From the NCBI GenBank assembly GCA_001781435.1, contig MFLV01000005.1, positions 1 through 35,760 of the forward strand: a DNA stretch of 35,760 nt. The letters are read 5' to 3'. Positions 26,316-34,066 of this stretch are shown one piece after another. The translations under genes and the position numbers were made by a program. Every line of letters begins with the position of its first letter. Positions within the stretch are counted from its first letter, which is position 1. The notes beneath the pieces were generated by a model. It was not told the DNA's origin and made no database searches. It saw nothing but the letters and a program-made list of their open reading frames with translations. This DNA comes from Candidatus Kaiserbacteria bacterium RIFCSPLOWO2_01_FULL_51_21 (lineage in GTDB: Bacteria > Patescibacteriota > Minisyncoccia > Phycocordibacterales > 2-01-FULL-51-21).

Positions 26316-26475
26316 AGAAAGAAACCAAACTCTTTGTTGAGCCTCTCATGCTCAATCAACGAAGAACACTAGCCGAGCAATAAAGTACTCTGGAATTCCT
26401 TGTTCGAGTCATACCTTAAGGTTGAACGCGACTCAATTGATTCATGACGGGGCCACTTCTTTTTTAGCTGTTCTT

Positions 26476-26484
26476 TGCTATACT
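26476..26484 (+). promoter_or_regulatory. Extended -10 promoter element 7 nt upstream of ATG 26492
   Basis: TGcTATACT followed by cccgttgATG. Confidence 0.45.
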
Positions 26485-26491
26485 CCCGTTG

Positions 26492-28483
26492 ATGAAATTG
26501 AGAAAGCCCCGAATTCTCCTTATTGGTGCCGGGGCATTTGGCGTGCGCCATTTGGAAACCCTTCTTACTCTGGAAAGAAAAGGGATTCTCACTATAAGCG
26601 GGGTGGTAGTGAAGACGAAAAAATCTCAGCAGCGCCTCCAAAAAAAGTATTCTGTTCCTGTTCACATTAATCTTTCCGATACGCTCCTGGAGAAGGCGGA
26701 TGCGATCGACATCGTGACGCCGGTGGAGACGCATGCCTCGCTTATTGAGAAGTTTCTCCCTAAAGCGCATGTCCTTGTTGAAAAACCACTAGCCACCACG
26801 ACAGAGGAGGCAGTTGCAATACGAAAACAAGCCGCGCGATCTAAAAAAGTGCTTATGGTGGGGCATATTTTCCGTTTCCATCCGGTGGTGATGCGCCTTC
26901 GGCAGTTGTTGCAAGAGAGCAACCTGCGCCCCGTTTTGGTCGAGGGAGTGTTCGTGAACCCGGCTGCTTCCGATAAGGGGAGAGACGTGGAGCTGGAGAT
27001 GCTGCATCTTTTCGATATTGTTGATTATTTATTTGGCAAAGAGTTACTTCGTAAGCATATCGATGACAAAGGCCGGCTCAAAATAATCTCCGCCATCTAT
27101 CAAGGAGGTCTGCGCGCGGTCTTTAAGATGGGCTGGGCGGGGATGGAGAAAAAAAGAAAACTAAAACTTATCTTCAAGCATCACGACATTGTTTGCGACC
27201 TCGAGGAGAATTTCATATCGGTCTACAAGAACGGCCTGCGGCAACGGCACATTGATTGCACAGAAGAGATTCGGCCGCTTGAGCGGGAATTAAGGACATT
27301 CGTGCGGGCGATACAAGGACATGAGCGTGAGTATCCCAATGCCGCGGTGGGAGAGAGGATGGTGCGCTTTGCAACGGCAGGGCGCTCAAGTGCTTCTTCC
27401 CGGAAGAGAAAGAGGGTCGCTGTTATCGGCGGGGGAATTTTTGGCACCAATTGCGCGATTGAGCTAGCGCCGTTTTGCGACGTAACGGTATTCGAGAAAA
27501 ATAACAGCATTTTATCGGAAGCGTCTTTCATCAATCAGTATCGACATCACTGGGGATATCATTATCCGCGCAGCCAGGAAACCGTGGGGGACATCCGGTT
27601 TGCCATTGATGATTTTGAACGCCGCTATAAAGGAGCGATCATAACGAAATTCCCGACCTTCTATAGCGTGGCAAAAAAGGGATCAAAAGTTAGCCCAAAA
27701 AGCTTTTTGGAGTTTTGCGACCGCAACGGCCTTCCCTATAGCGCTGAATATCCGGACTCCCGCTTTTTGGATCCAAGGCACGTAGATATGTGTATCAAAA
27801 CGTACGAGCCAATCTATGATTATGCCAAAATGAAAAAGCTGACCCTGGGACTTCTGCGAAAGGCGAAGGTCAAGATACGGCTTGGCCATGAAGTCATCAA
27901 TGCAGAGCTCCGTGCTGACGACACGAAGGTTCTTACCATACGGAAGGGGAAAAAGGTCCGGAAAGAGGAGTTCGATTACGTGATTAACGTCACCTATGCT
28001 CGCTATAACAATTTTTGCGCGTGGCTTAATTTTCCCAAGAAATTAATTCGCCTCGATTTGGTGGAGGTGTTGTGGGTGAAGATCAATAGTCCGAAAATAT
28101 CGCTGGCGGTCATGGACGGGCCATTCAGCAATATCGTGCCGACGGAGAAGAAGGACATCTTTACGCTGGTTCACATCAAGGAATCGGTTCTGCGGCGTTT
28201 TGTGCCGCGCAGTGGGCTGGTGCCGAAGGATATTTTCCGCTCTGTGGCGCGTTCTCGCGCTGCGAAGATCCTCGAGCGCAGCAGCAAGTGGTTCCCCTTC
28301 GTGAAAGAGGCACAGGTATTGCGCACCCACTATGTCTTGCGCGGCGTAAACGCCTATCGTGAACACGATGATTCGCGGACTTCCGATATTGCCGAGCACG
28401 GCTTCGGTTGTTTCTCCATTTTAGGAGGCAAGATCATCAATTCGGTAGCTATTGCAAAGCAGATGGCTTGCCTCATTGTTTAG
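26492..28483 (+). CDS. Fusion: Gfo/Idh/MocA oxidoreductase + FAD-dependent (DAO-like) oxidoreductase
   Basis: N-term RILLIGAGAFGVRHLETL, VEKPLATTTEEAVAI, MVGHIFRFHP (Gfo/Idh/MocA). C-term VAVIGGGIFGTNCAIELAPFCDVTVFEKN, SFINQYRHHWGYHYPRSQET, GCFSILGGKIINSVAIA (DAO-like). One uninterrupted ORF. Confidence 0.88.
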   Translation: MKLRKPRILLIGAGAFGVRHLETLLTLERKGILTISGVVVKTKKSQQRLQKKYSVPVHINLSDTLLEKADAIDIVTPVETHASLIEKFLPKAHVLVEKPLATTTEEAVAIRKQAARSKKVLMVGHIFRFHPVVMRLRQLLQESNLRPVLVEGVFVNPAASDKGRDVELEMLHLFDIVDYLFGKELLRKHIDDKGRLKIISAIYQGGLRAVFKMGWAGMEKKRKLKLIFKHHDIVCDLEENFISVYKNGLRQRHIDCTEEIRPLERELRTFVRAIQGHEREYPNAAVGERMVRFATAGRSSASSRKRKRVAVIGGGIFGTNCAIELAPFCDVTVFEKNNSILSEASFINQYRHHWGYHYPRSQETVGDIRFAIDDFERRYKGAIITKFPTFYSVAKKGSKVSPKSFLEFCDRNGLPYSAEYPDSRFLDPRHVDMCIKTYEPIYDYAKMKKLTLGLLRKAKVKIRLGHEVINAELRADDTKVLTIRKGKKVRKEEFDYVINVTYARYNNFCAWLNFPKKLIRLDLVEVLWVKINSPKISLAVMDGPFSNIVPTEKKDIFTLVHIKESVLRRFVPRSGLVPKDIFRSVARSRAAKILERSSKWFPFVKEAQVLRTHYVLRGVNAYREHDDSRTSDIAEHGFGCFSILGGKIINSVAIAKQMACLIV

Positions 28484-28498
28484 CGCAGCGAATAAAAT

Positions 28499-28559
28499 CC
28501 CGCTCGTCCTATCCCTCGGAGCAGATCTCCGAGGTATTAGGCGAGCGGACTTTTATTTT
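28499..28559 (+). terminator. Large nested hairpin plus T-rich tract after the fusion gene; also module 1 of a dispersed repeat
   Basis: CCGCTCG...CGAGCGG outer stem (28500-28506/28542-28548), CCTCGGAG-cagat-CTCCGAGG inner stem, then ACTTTTATTTT. Confidence 0.7.
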
Positions 28560-28577
28560 GAGAACCTCTTGGTTCTC
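28560..28577. repeat. Hairpin GAGAACC-tctt-GGTTCTC
   Basis: Perfect 7-bp stem, 4-nt loop. Confidence 0.8.
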
Positions 28578-28605
28578 AACGCTCACTCCGCTCGCTGCTC
28601 TCCTC

Positions 28606-28697
28606 CACGGGGAAACTCCCGTTTCCCCGACCCCCTTCCCTCATCCCGCATTCATCCCCGCGGAGAGCTGCGGGGTATTCTGCGGTAAGAATAAAAT
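28606..28697 (-). repeat. Dispersed structured intergenic repeat, copy A (inverted relative to copy B)
   Basis: Reverse complement contains CAGAA-[CCCCGC..GCGGGG]-ATGAATGCGGGAT...AAGGGGGTCGGGGAAAC-GGGA-GTTTCCCCGTG, matching 33035-33131. Confidence 0.85.
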
Positions 28698-28845
28698 GTG
28701 AAAATGCACGTTCGCATTTCCGCCTAGCCCGCTCGCGCAGTCGGCCAAGGGAGCCGGCAACAGAGACAGCGGATTTGCTATCCGTTATTGACTCCTAGGA
28801 TTTGTAATAATTCCAGTGCTATAGTTACCTGACAAAAAAGGGCAT

Positions 28846-29595
28846 ATGGCCGATACATTCACGCTTGTCATTCCCGCCTATAACGAGGGCCTTATTATTC
28901 GGGAAACACTCACGGCAGTTGTCACTGCCTGCAGGAAACATTGTCCCGAACCCTGGCACGTCATTGTTGTAGACAATGCTTCTATAGACGGCACCGCTGA
29001 TCTGGTGGAGGGCTTCGGCGATCCGCATGTGCGGGCCATCCGACTGAAGGAAAAGGGGCGAGGAAGAGCTATCCGCACTGGATTTGAGGCGGCAGGGGGC
29101 GGTATTGTCGCTTTCACCGATGCCGATCTGCCGATCGAGCCGGCGGAAGTATTGAAAGGCCTCGACATGATTCGCCGGGGGCAGTGCGAAGCTCTCATCG
29201 GCACTCGCTTTGCGCGAGGGGGCGGCACCGTAAACAAGACACTCTTACGAAAGGGAACCTCTAAGATTTTTCAGATTCTGGCATCGATCATCGTGGGCTT
29301 GCGCGCAAGCGATTCCCAGTGTCCGCTCAAGATCACGAGCGAACGCATGACGCCGATTATGCTTGCAACGACTGATCCAACATGGTGGTCTGAGCTGGAG
29401 TTCGTTCTCTTGTTGGAGAAACTTAATATCGCGGTATGCGAACTCCCGGTGGTCTGGACTGAGCGGCATGCTCGCAGAAAAAGCACCGTAAAAGTTCTGC
29501 GTGACGGTGTCCGTGCGGTGCAAGCGATGTTGCGCATGCGCTCCTCAATTCCTCAACAGGCGGAAAAGCTTACTGGTATAATCAGGTCGCGGTGA
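28846..29595 (+). CDS. GT2 family glycosyltransferase (DPM1/GtrB-like)
   Basis: FTLVIPAYNEGLIIRETLTAV; VIVVDNASIDGTADLV; AFTDADLPIEPAEV. Confidence 0.9.
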   Translation: MADTFTLVIPAYNEGLIIRETLTAVVTACRKHCPEPWHVIVVDNASIDGTADLVEGFGDPHVRAIRLKEKGRGRAIRTGFEAAGGGIVAFTDADLPIEPAEVLKGLDMIRRGQCEALIGTRFARGGGTVNKTLLRKGTSKIFQILASIIVGLRASDSQCPLKITSERMTPIMLATTDPTWWSELEFVLLLEKLNIAVCELPVVWTERHARRKSTVKVLRDGVRAVQAMLRMRSSIPQQAEKLTGIIRSR

Positions 29596-29641
29596 CTTCT
29601 GGGGGTGTGTATTCTTTTATCCTTTTTGAGCACGGCTCGTT

Positions 29642-30277
29642 ATGAGCGAGCCTCTTTTCGAGCACGATACGGCGATTGCTTCACTCATGGGTGTCGTCAT
29701 CGGCATCTTGGCTCTGGTGCCGCTTGCCGCGGTCGGGGCTCGGCTTACTTTTTTATATGACCTGGCTATTGTAGGCTGCATCGGTGTCGGGATTTCTGCG
29801 GGTTTTTTGGGATGTAAACTTGCCGCAGAGCGAGCCCCCCTCCTTGTTGAAATTGCGCGGTTTTGTTTAGTGGGCGCGCTCAACACGCTTCTTGAACTTG
29901 TGATTATAAATATACTCATTGTGGCGACGGGGGTCGCTGATGGTCTTTATTTCGTTGCGTTCAAAACGTTCTCTTTTTCGGTGGGAGTTGCAAGCTCGTA
30001 CATTTACAACAAACGATGGACTTTTGCCTCCACGACTTCCTCTGGTGCCGTGGAGTTCGGCCGATTTGCGGTGGTTAGCGTTACAGGACTTTTCCTCAAC
30101 GTCGGCACGGCAGTATTCTTGGTAAATGGTATTGGAGCTCCGATACTCATAAACAAACTTTTATGGGCGAACATTGCGGTTATTATAGCCGTGCTCGTAG
30201 CCGCAACCTGGAATTATGTAAGTCAGAAATATATTATTTTTCGCTCACCGAAGAGAGCTGATACACTACACCTATGA
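29642..30277 (+). CDS. GtrA family membrane protein
   Basis: IARFCLVGALNTLLELVIINILIVATG ... FKTFSFSVGVASSYIYNKRWTFAS ... EFGRFAVVSVTGLFLNVG ... ATWNYVSQKYIIF. Confidence 0.87.
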   Translation: MSEPLFEHDTAIASLMGVVIGILALVPLAAVGARLTFLYDLAIVGCIGVGISAGFLGCKLAAERAPLLVEIARFCLVGALNTLLELVIINILIVATGVADGLYFVAFKTFSFSVGVASSYIYNKRWTFASTTSSGAVEFGRFAVVSVTGLFLNVGTAVFLVNGIGAPILINKLLWANIAVIIAVLVAATWNYVSQKYIIFRSPKRADTLHL

Positions 30278-31824
30278 ACTATATCCTGCTTACGGTGCAA
30301 ACGGTTATTTTTCTGTGGAGCGCGTTTCTTGTCGGCGAAATGATTCTTAGGCGTTTTACACCAGCGGCATTTTCGCCGACTTGGAGGTATGGAGTATCCA
30401 CCCTGCTTGGGCTTGGTTTGTGGTCTCTTGTAGGTACCGCACTGGCGCTTTTAGGGCTCTTCAACGCAAATATTCTGCGAGGCCTGTTGCTCTTGGTATT
30501 TGTAGTGTCTTGGCCGCAGGTTCGGCGCATACCTTTGGAGTGGAGGCCGACCGTGTCGAGGCTCCGGACTGCTTTTTTCCATTTGTCTCCCCTCAAGGCG
30601 ATCATTGCCCTTTGGCTTCTCATCGCATTTATCTTTATTTTTATGCCCATTACGGGCTTCGATGCTCAGAGGTATCATCTGCCCATTATTAAGGATATTA
30701 TCGCGCAGGAATCATTTACCTTTTCTGAGGCAATTTATAATTACGCGTATCTCCCTGTCGGCGGTGAGATCTTGTATGCGATTCCGTCTGCTATATTTGG
30801 GAATCTCAGTGACCCATATATCTTTCAGCTACTTCAATTTGCGTTATTTCTCATTCTTTTGGCCCTCATATATGGCTTTCTTCGTACCCGAACACGGTTT
30901 GCTTTTCTTGCGCTCGTCGGGGTACTTGCCGCGATGTCGCTTATGGACTTCGAGCGCGAGGTTTTTCACGGCGGCTATATTGACGTTGTTATGTTCACCT
31001 TCGCGATCGGCAGTTTCCTCGTGTTGCTTGATCATGTGGAGCGGCGCGGCAGTATACGGTCATCAGTGGTGCTTATCTCCGCGTTTCTTCTGGGCATTGC
31101 ACTCACCATAAAATATCTCGCGTTCTCATTTGCAATTTTTAACGCGGCGCTTTTGCTCATATTGGTATGGCGAGAAAGAGCGCAGGTGTTGCAGGCACTG
31201 CGTATCTGCGCGCTCTACGGCGGCATGGTATTTTTGGTCGCGGGGTTTTGGTACTTGAAAAATTTTTTTACGTTTGGCGATCCTTTCTATCCCATGCTTT
31301 CTCACGCAGAATTTGCACCCACACTCGGCTGGTGGATTGCCGACCGGACGCTCCTCAATATGTTTGTGTTTCCCATATTCCGCTATGGAAGGTGGTTTTT
31401 TGACGATACGGAGTCATCGAGCCATGTGGTCACGCTTGCCTACTTTTTCAGCATGTATTTTTTTGCCGCTTTTTTCGCGGTTCGGCGTATCCGCATTTCA
31501 TTCGCCGAGATTGTCCTTTTTATTGCGGTCAATGCAAATTTTTGGGCGTTTTTTTTCATTTCTCATCAGAACCGGTATTTATTGGGAAGCGTCATCCTTA
31601 TGCCGGTTCTTCTCGCGCTATGGGCCGATCGGTTTTACGGGCAGGTGCTTGATGGAATAGCTCTGCGATGGCACGCTACCGCAAAAAAAGTAGTCATGGC
31701 TCTTGTAATCGTTTTTTTCCTCACGACCTTGGGAGGATTTGTTCATTATTTTCAATACAAATTCTGGTATGTTATTGGCCGCGATACGAAAGCTGAATAC
31801 ATTGAGAACATTGGCGGGTTATAG
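30274..31824 (+). CDS. GT-C type multi-TM glycosyltransferase-like membrane protein
   Basis: ATGA overlap with gtrA-like gene; about 10+ TM segments; FMPITGFDAQRYHLPIIKDIIAQESF acidic loop typical of GT-C folds. Confidence 0.72.
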   Translation: MNYILLTVQTVIFLWSAFLVGEMILRRFTPAAFSPTWRYGVSTLLGLGLWSLVGTALALLGLFNANILRGLLLLVFVVSWPQVRRIPLEWRPTVSRLRTAFFHLSPLKAIIALWLLIAFIFIFMPITGFDAQRYHLPIIKDIIAQESFTFSEAIYNYAYLPVGGEILYAIPSAIFGNLSDPYIFQLLQFALFLILLALIYGFLRTRTRFAFLALVGVLAAMSLMDFEREVFHGGYIDVVMFTFAIGSFLVLLDHVERRGSIRSSVVLISAFLLGIALTIKYLAFSFAIFNAALLLILVWRERAQVLQALRICALYGGMVFLVAGFWYLKNFFTFGDPFYPMLSHAEFAPTLGWWIADRTLLNMFVFPIFRYGRWFFDDTESSSHVVTLAYFFSMYFFAAFFAVRRIRISFAEIVLFIAVNANFWAFFFISHQNRYLLGSVILMPVLLALWADRFYGQVLDGIALRWHATAKKVVMALVIVFFLTTLGGFVHYFQYKFWYVIGRDTKAEYIENIGGL

Positions 31825-31829
31825 AAAAT

Positions 31830-32831
31830 ATGGCACATTTCGGATTTAAACTCCTGCGAAATTTCAGTCTCCTCTTCGGCGGCAAAGGGCTTTCAGGCTT
31901 GCCGTTTGCAACGTCGCTATACCAATTCGTATATGCGCGGGTGCGCCCGAAGGGAATTGTAGAGGTATCGGCGCAAGGATATCGTTTTTTTATTAACAGC
32001 GCCGATACGGCACTCGCGCCCTATCTCATCATGCGTGGCGTCTATGCGGCGGATGAGACGGCGCTTCTCAGAAAGCTCTTGAAACCGGGCATGACCTATG
32101 TGGATGTTGGCGCGAATATCGGGTATTTTTCAATCATTGCGGCGGGACTCGTTGGCGCTGGCGGGAAGGTAATTGCATTTGAGCCGGATGAGGAAAATTT
32201 CTCGCTTCTTCAAAAAAATATCGCACGAAACGGATGCACAAATATTGCGACTGTGAAAAAGGGGCTTTCGGACAAAGAGGGGACCGCGCAGTTCTATCTC
32301 AATGAAAAAAATCTTTGCTCGCATACGATGGTGCCGCGGAAGGGCGATAGGGTTGTTGAGATTGAGACTACTACGCTTGATAAGTACTTTGAAGGAGCTC
32401 GGGTGGACCCCGTTAGAAATAGAGCGCGTGCGGGGAACGAGAAGAGTGTTTCTGACTCCGCAGCACCTGCGATGTTGAGAAATGTTGATAATGGTAGAAC
32501 CGAATCATCACCCGCGACTTCTAACGGGGTAAATGTCATCAAGATTGATGTGGAGGGAGCGGAGCCTCTCGCCCTTCTGGGCATGCAGCAGACGATTGCA
32601 TGCAGTCCCAAACTTGCGCTTCTCACGGAATTTTTCCCGGAAGCTCTTCACCGCGGCGGTTTTGACCCTAAAAAATATCTTGATGATTTGGTCGGTCTTG
32701 GATTCACTTTGTATCGTATCGAAGGAGCGGCGCCGGAAAAACTTTTACCTGAAGATATCGATAGAATTGCCCGGGGAGAAGGATTCCGAAAACTCACCTA
32801 TCTCCTCTGTTTAAAAGGACAGACCATATAA
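31830..32831 (+). CDS. FkbM family methyltransferase, carrying an in-frame palindromic insertion
   Basis: MTYVDVGANIGYFSIIAAGLVGAGGKVIAFEPDEENFSLLQKNI; TTTLDKYF ... VIKIDVEGAEPLALLGM. Confidence 0.88.
   Translation: MAHFGFKLLRNFSLLFGGKGLSGLPFATSLYQFVYARVRPKGIVEVSAQGYRFFINSADTALAPYLIMRGVYAADETALLRKLLKPGMTYVDVGANIGYFSIIAAGLVGAGGKVIAFEPDEENFSLLQKNIARNGCTNIATVKKGLSDKEGTAQFYLNEKNLCSHTMVPRKGDRVVEIETTTLDKYFEGARVDPVRNRARAGNEKSVSDSAAPAMLRNVDNGRTESSPATSNGVNVIKIDVEGAEPLALLGMQQTIACSPKLALLTEFFPEALHRGGFDPKKYLDDLVGLGFTLYRIEGAAPEKLLPEDIDRIARGEGFRKLTYLLCLKGQTI
32407..32530. mobile_element. Putative MITE/RPE-like palindromic element inserted in frame in the FkbM gene
   Basis: 12-bp perfect terminal inverted repeats ACCCCGTTAGAA (32407-32418) / TTCTAACGGGGT (32519-32530); encodes a low-complexity insert DPVRNRARAGNEKSVSDSAAPAMLRNVDNGRTESSPATSNG. 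Confidence 0.7.
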
Positions 32832-32864
32832 CCCAATCAAGGCCTTGTAATCACTCTAGAACTC

Positions 32865-33008
32865 ATTTCAAAACTCCACTCGCCCCTATTCCTCGAAGGG
32901 TACGCGTACTTTTCTTCCTGCTAGAAAAGTCGCTCACTCTCGCGCCGCCGCGCTCCGAAGCCACTCCTGTGGAATAGGTACTCGTTCTTTTTTCAAGGGT
33001 TTTGAAAT
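32865..33008. repeat. Nested inverted-repeat element in a convergent intergenic region
   Basis: ATTTCAAAAC (32865-32874)/GTTTTGAAAT (32999-33008); CCTATTCC (32885-32892)/GGAATAGG (32971-32978); inner ACTTTTC/GAAAAGT. Confidence 0.8.
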
Positions 33009-33034
33009 AACTTCTAAGCATTTGGGTGAGCGTT

Positions 33035-33131
33035 TCTTTTTATATTATCCACAGAAAGCCACGGCCGTTAGGCCGTGGCTGAATGCGGGATAATGACGAA
33101 GGGGGTCGGGGAAACTGTAGTTTCCCCGTGA
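33035..33131 (+). repeat. Dispersed structured intergenic repeat, copy B
   Basis: ATTATCC-acagaa-AGCCACGGCC-gtta-GGCCGTGGCT-gaatgcg-GGATAAT, then AAGGGGGTCGGGGAAAC-TGTA-GTTTCCCCGTG; matches copy A. Confidence 0.88.
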
Positions 33132-33135
33132 AGCT

Positions 33136-34065
33136 TCACGCTTTGGTAAGTGCATCGCGCAGGTCGTTCGTGTCGTAGCGGGGGAGAAGCATCGGGTCGT
33201 CGTTTGAGGTAACCGGGCGAAGCTCAATAGTAAGCCCATAGGTAAATCCCTCTGCTCGAGCGGTGTCGCACACCATTTTGTTTGCACCCCCGTGGGGGTA
33301 GGAAATAGTCGTAGGAAACTTGTTCAGGAGCTTTAAAAGATACTCCTTCGATTTTTGAAACTCCTCTTTGACGACTTCGCGCGGTTGTAAGTCGAGGGCA
33401 TAGTGGTTATGCGAATGGTACCCGATCTCGAACCCGCTATCGGAAAGTCCCTTTAGCTGTTCGGGTGTCATGAAGAAATCTCCTGAAAGTTCTTTTTCAT
33501 TCAGCTCAAGCTTTTCAAACAAGGCATTCAATATGGATTCTTGTTCGCCAGCGGAGACGACATTGAGCATTTCTTTGAAATTCGCGGTCAACACGTCATC
33601 GCGCAATTTCCTTTTCTCGGTTATTCGCCGGTCTTTTGGAATTGGTTGGTACGTCCATCTCATGCGACGTATGAAGCCATTGACCTCGTCAATGAGTTCT
33701 TCTGCCGGGAATCGAGACAGTAGGAGATGCATCTTATGGGTTTGAGGCATGAGTCCGTCGAATGTTTTCGTGATAGGGAAGAATGCCGCAGTTGTAGCGT
33801 ATTTTTTAAGAATAGGCACAGCATTTTCATATTGGTCGAGAAGCCCGTCGTCAAAAGTGATGGCAAACAGTTTCTCCTCGCTCTCCTGCAAAGCGGCATC
33901 GACGAGCTCGGGGATAGCCACGACACGCCCATGCTCAGTCATGAATTTTACCTGCCGCTCGAATTCGGCGATTGGGCACGGGTGAGCGCCTTTGAAATCG
34001 TCTCGAGGGTCCTCCACATAGTGGTAGTTGATGAGGTGGTGGTTGTCGTTTAAGGAAAGCGGCAT
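33136..34065 (-). CDS. Polysaccharide deacetylase (NodB-like)
   Basis: LFAITFDDGLLDQYENAVPIL (TFDDG), IGYHSHNHYALD (HxxxH), TISYPHGGANKMV. Confidence 0.9.
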   Translation of the reverse strand: MPLSLNDNHHLINYHYVEDPRDDFKGAHPCPIAEFERQVKFMTEHGRVVAIPELVDAALQESEEKLFAITFDDGLLDQYENAVPILKKYATTAAFFPITKTFDGLMPQTHKMHLLLSRFPAEELIDEVNGFIRRMRWTYQPIPKDRRITEKRKLRDDVLTANFKEMLNVVSAGEQESILNALFEKLELNEKELSGDFFMTPEQLKGLSDSGFEIGYHSHNHYALDLQPREVVKEEFQKSKEYLLKLLNKFPTTISYPHGGANKMVCDTARAEGFTYGLTIELRPVTSNDDPMLLPRYDTNDLRDALTKA

Positions 34066-34066
34066 A

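Noticed and set aside
28715-28805. tRNA-like features (GCTC...GAGC arm, GCGGATTTGCTATCCGT arm, CCTAG/CTAGG ends)
   Set aside because: No T-arm GTTCGANTC motif, arm lengths and positions do not fit a tRNA cloverleaf, and position 37 would be a pyrimidine.
32399-32540. Target-site duplication around the FkbM insert
   Set aside because: No convincing direct repeat directly flanks the 12-bp inverted repeats, so the insertion mechanism cannot be inferred from the sequence.
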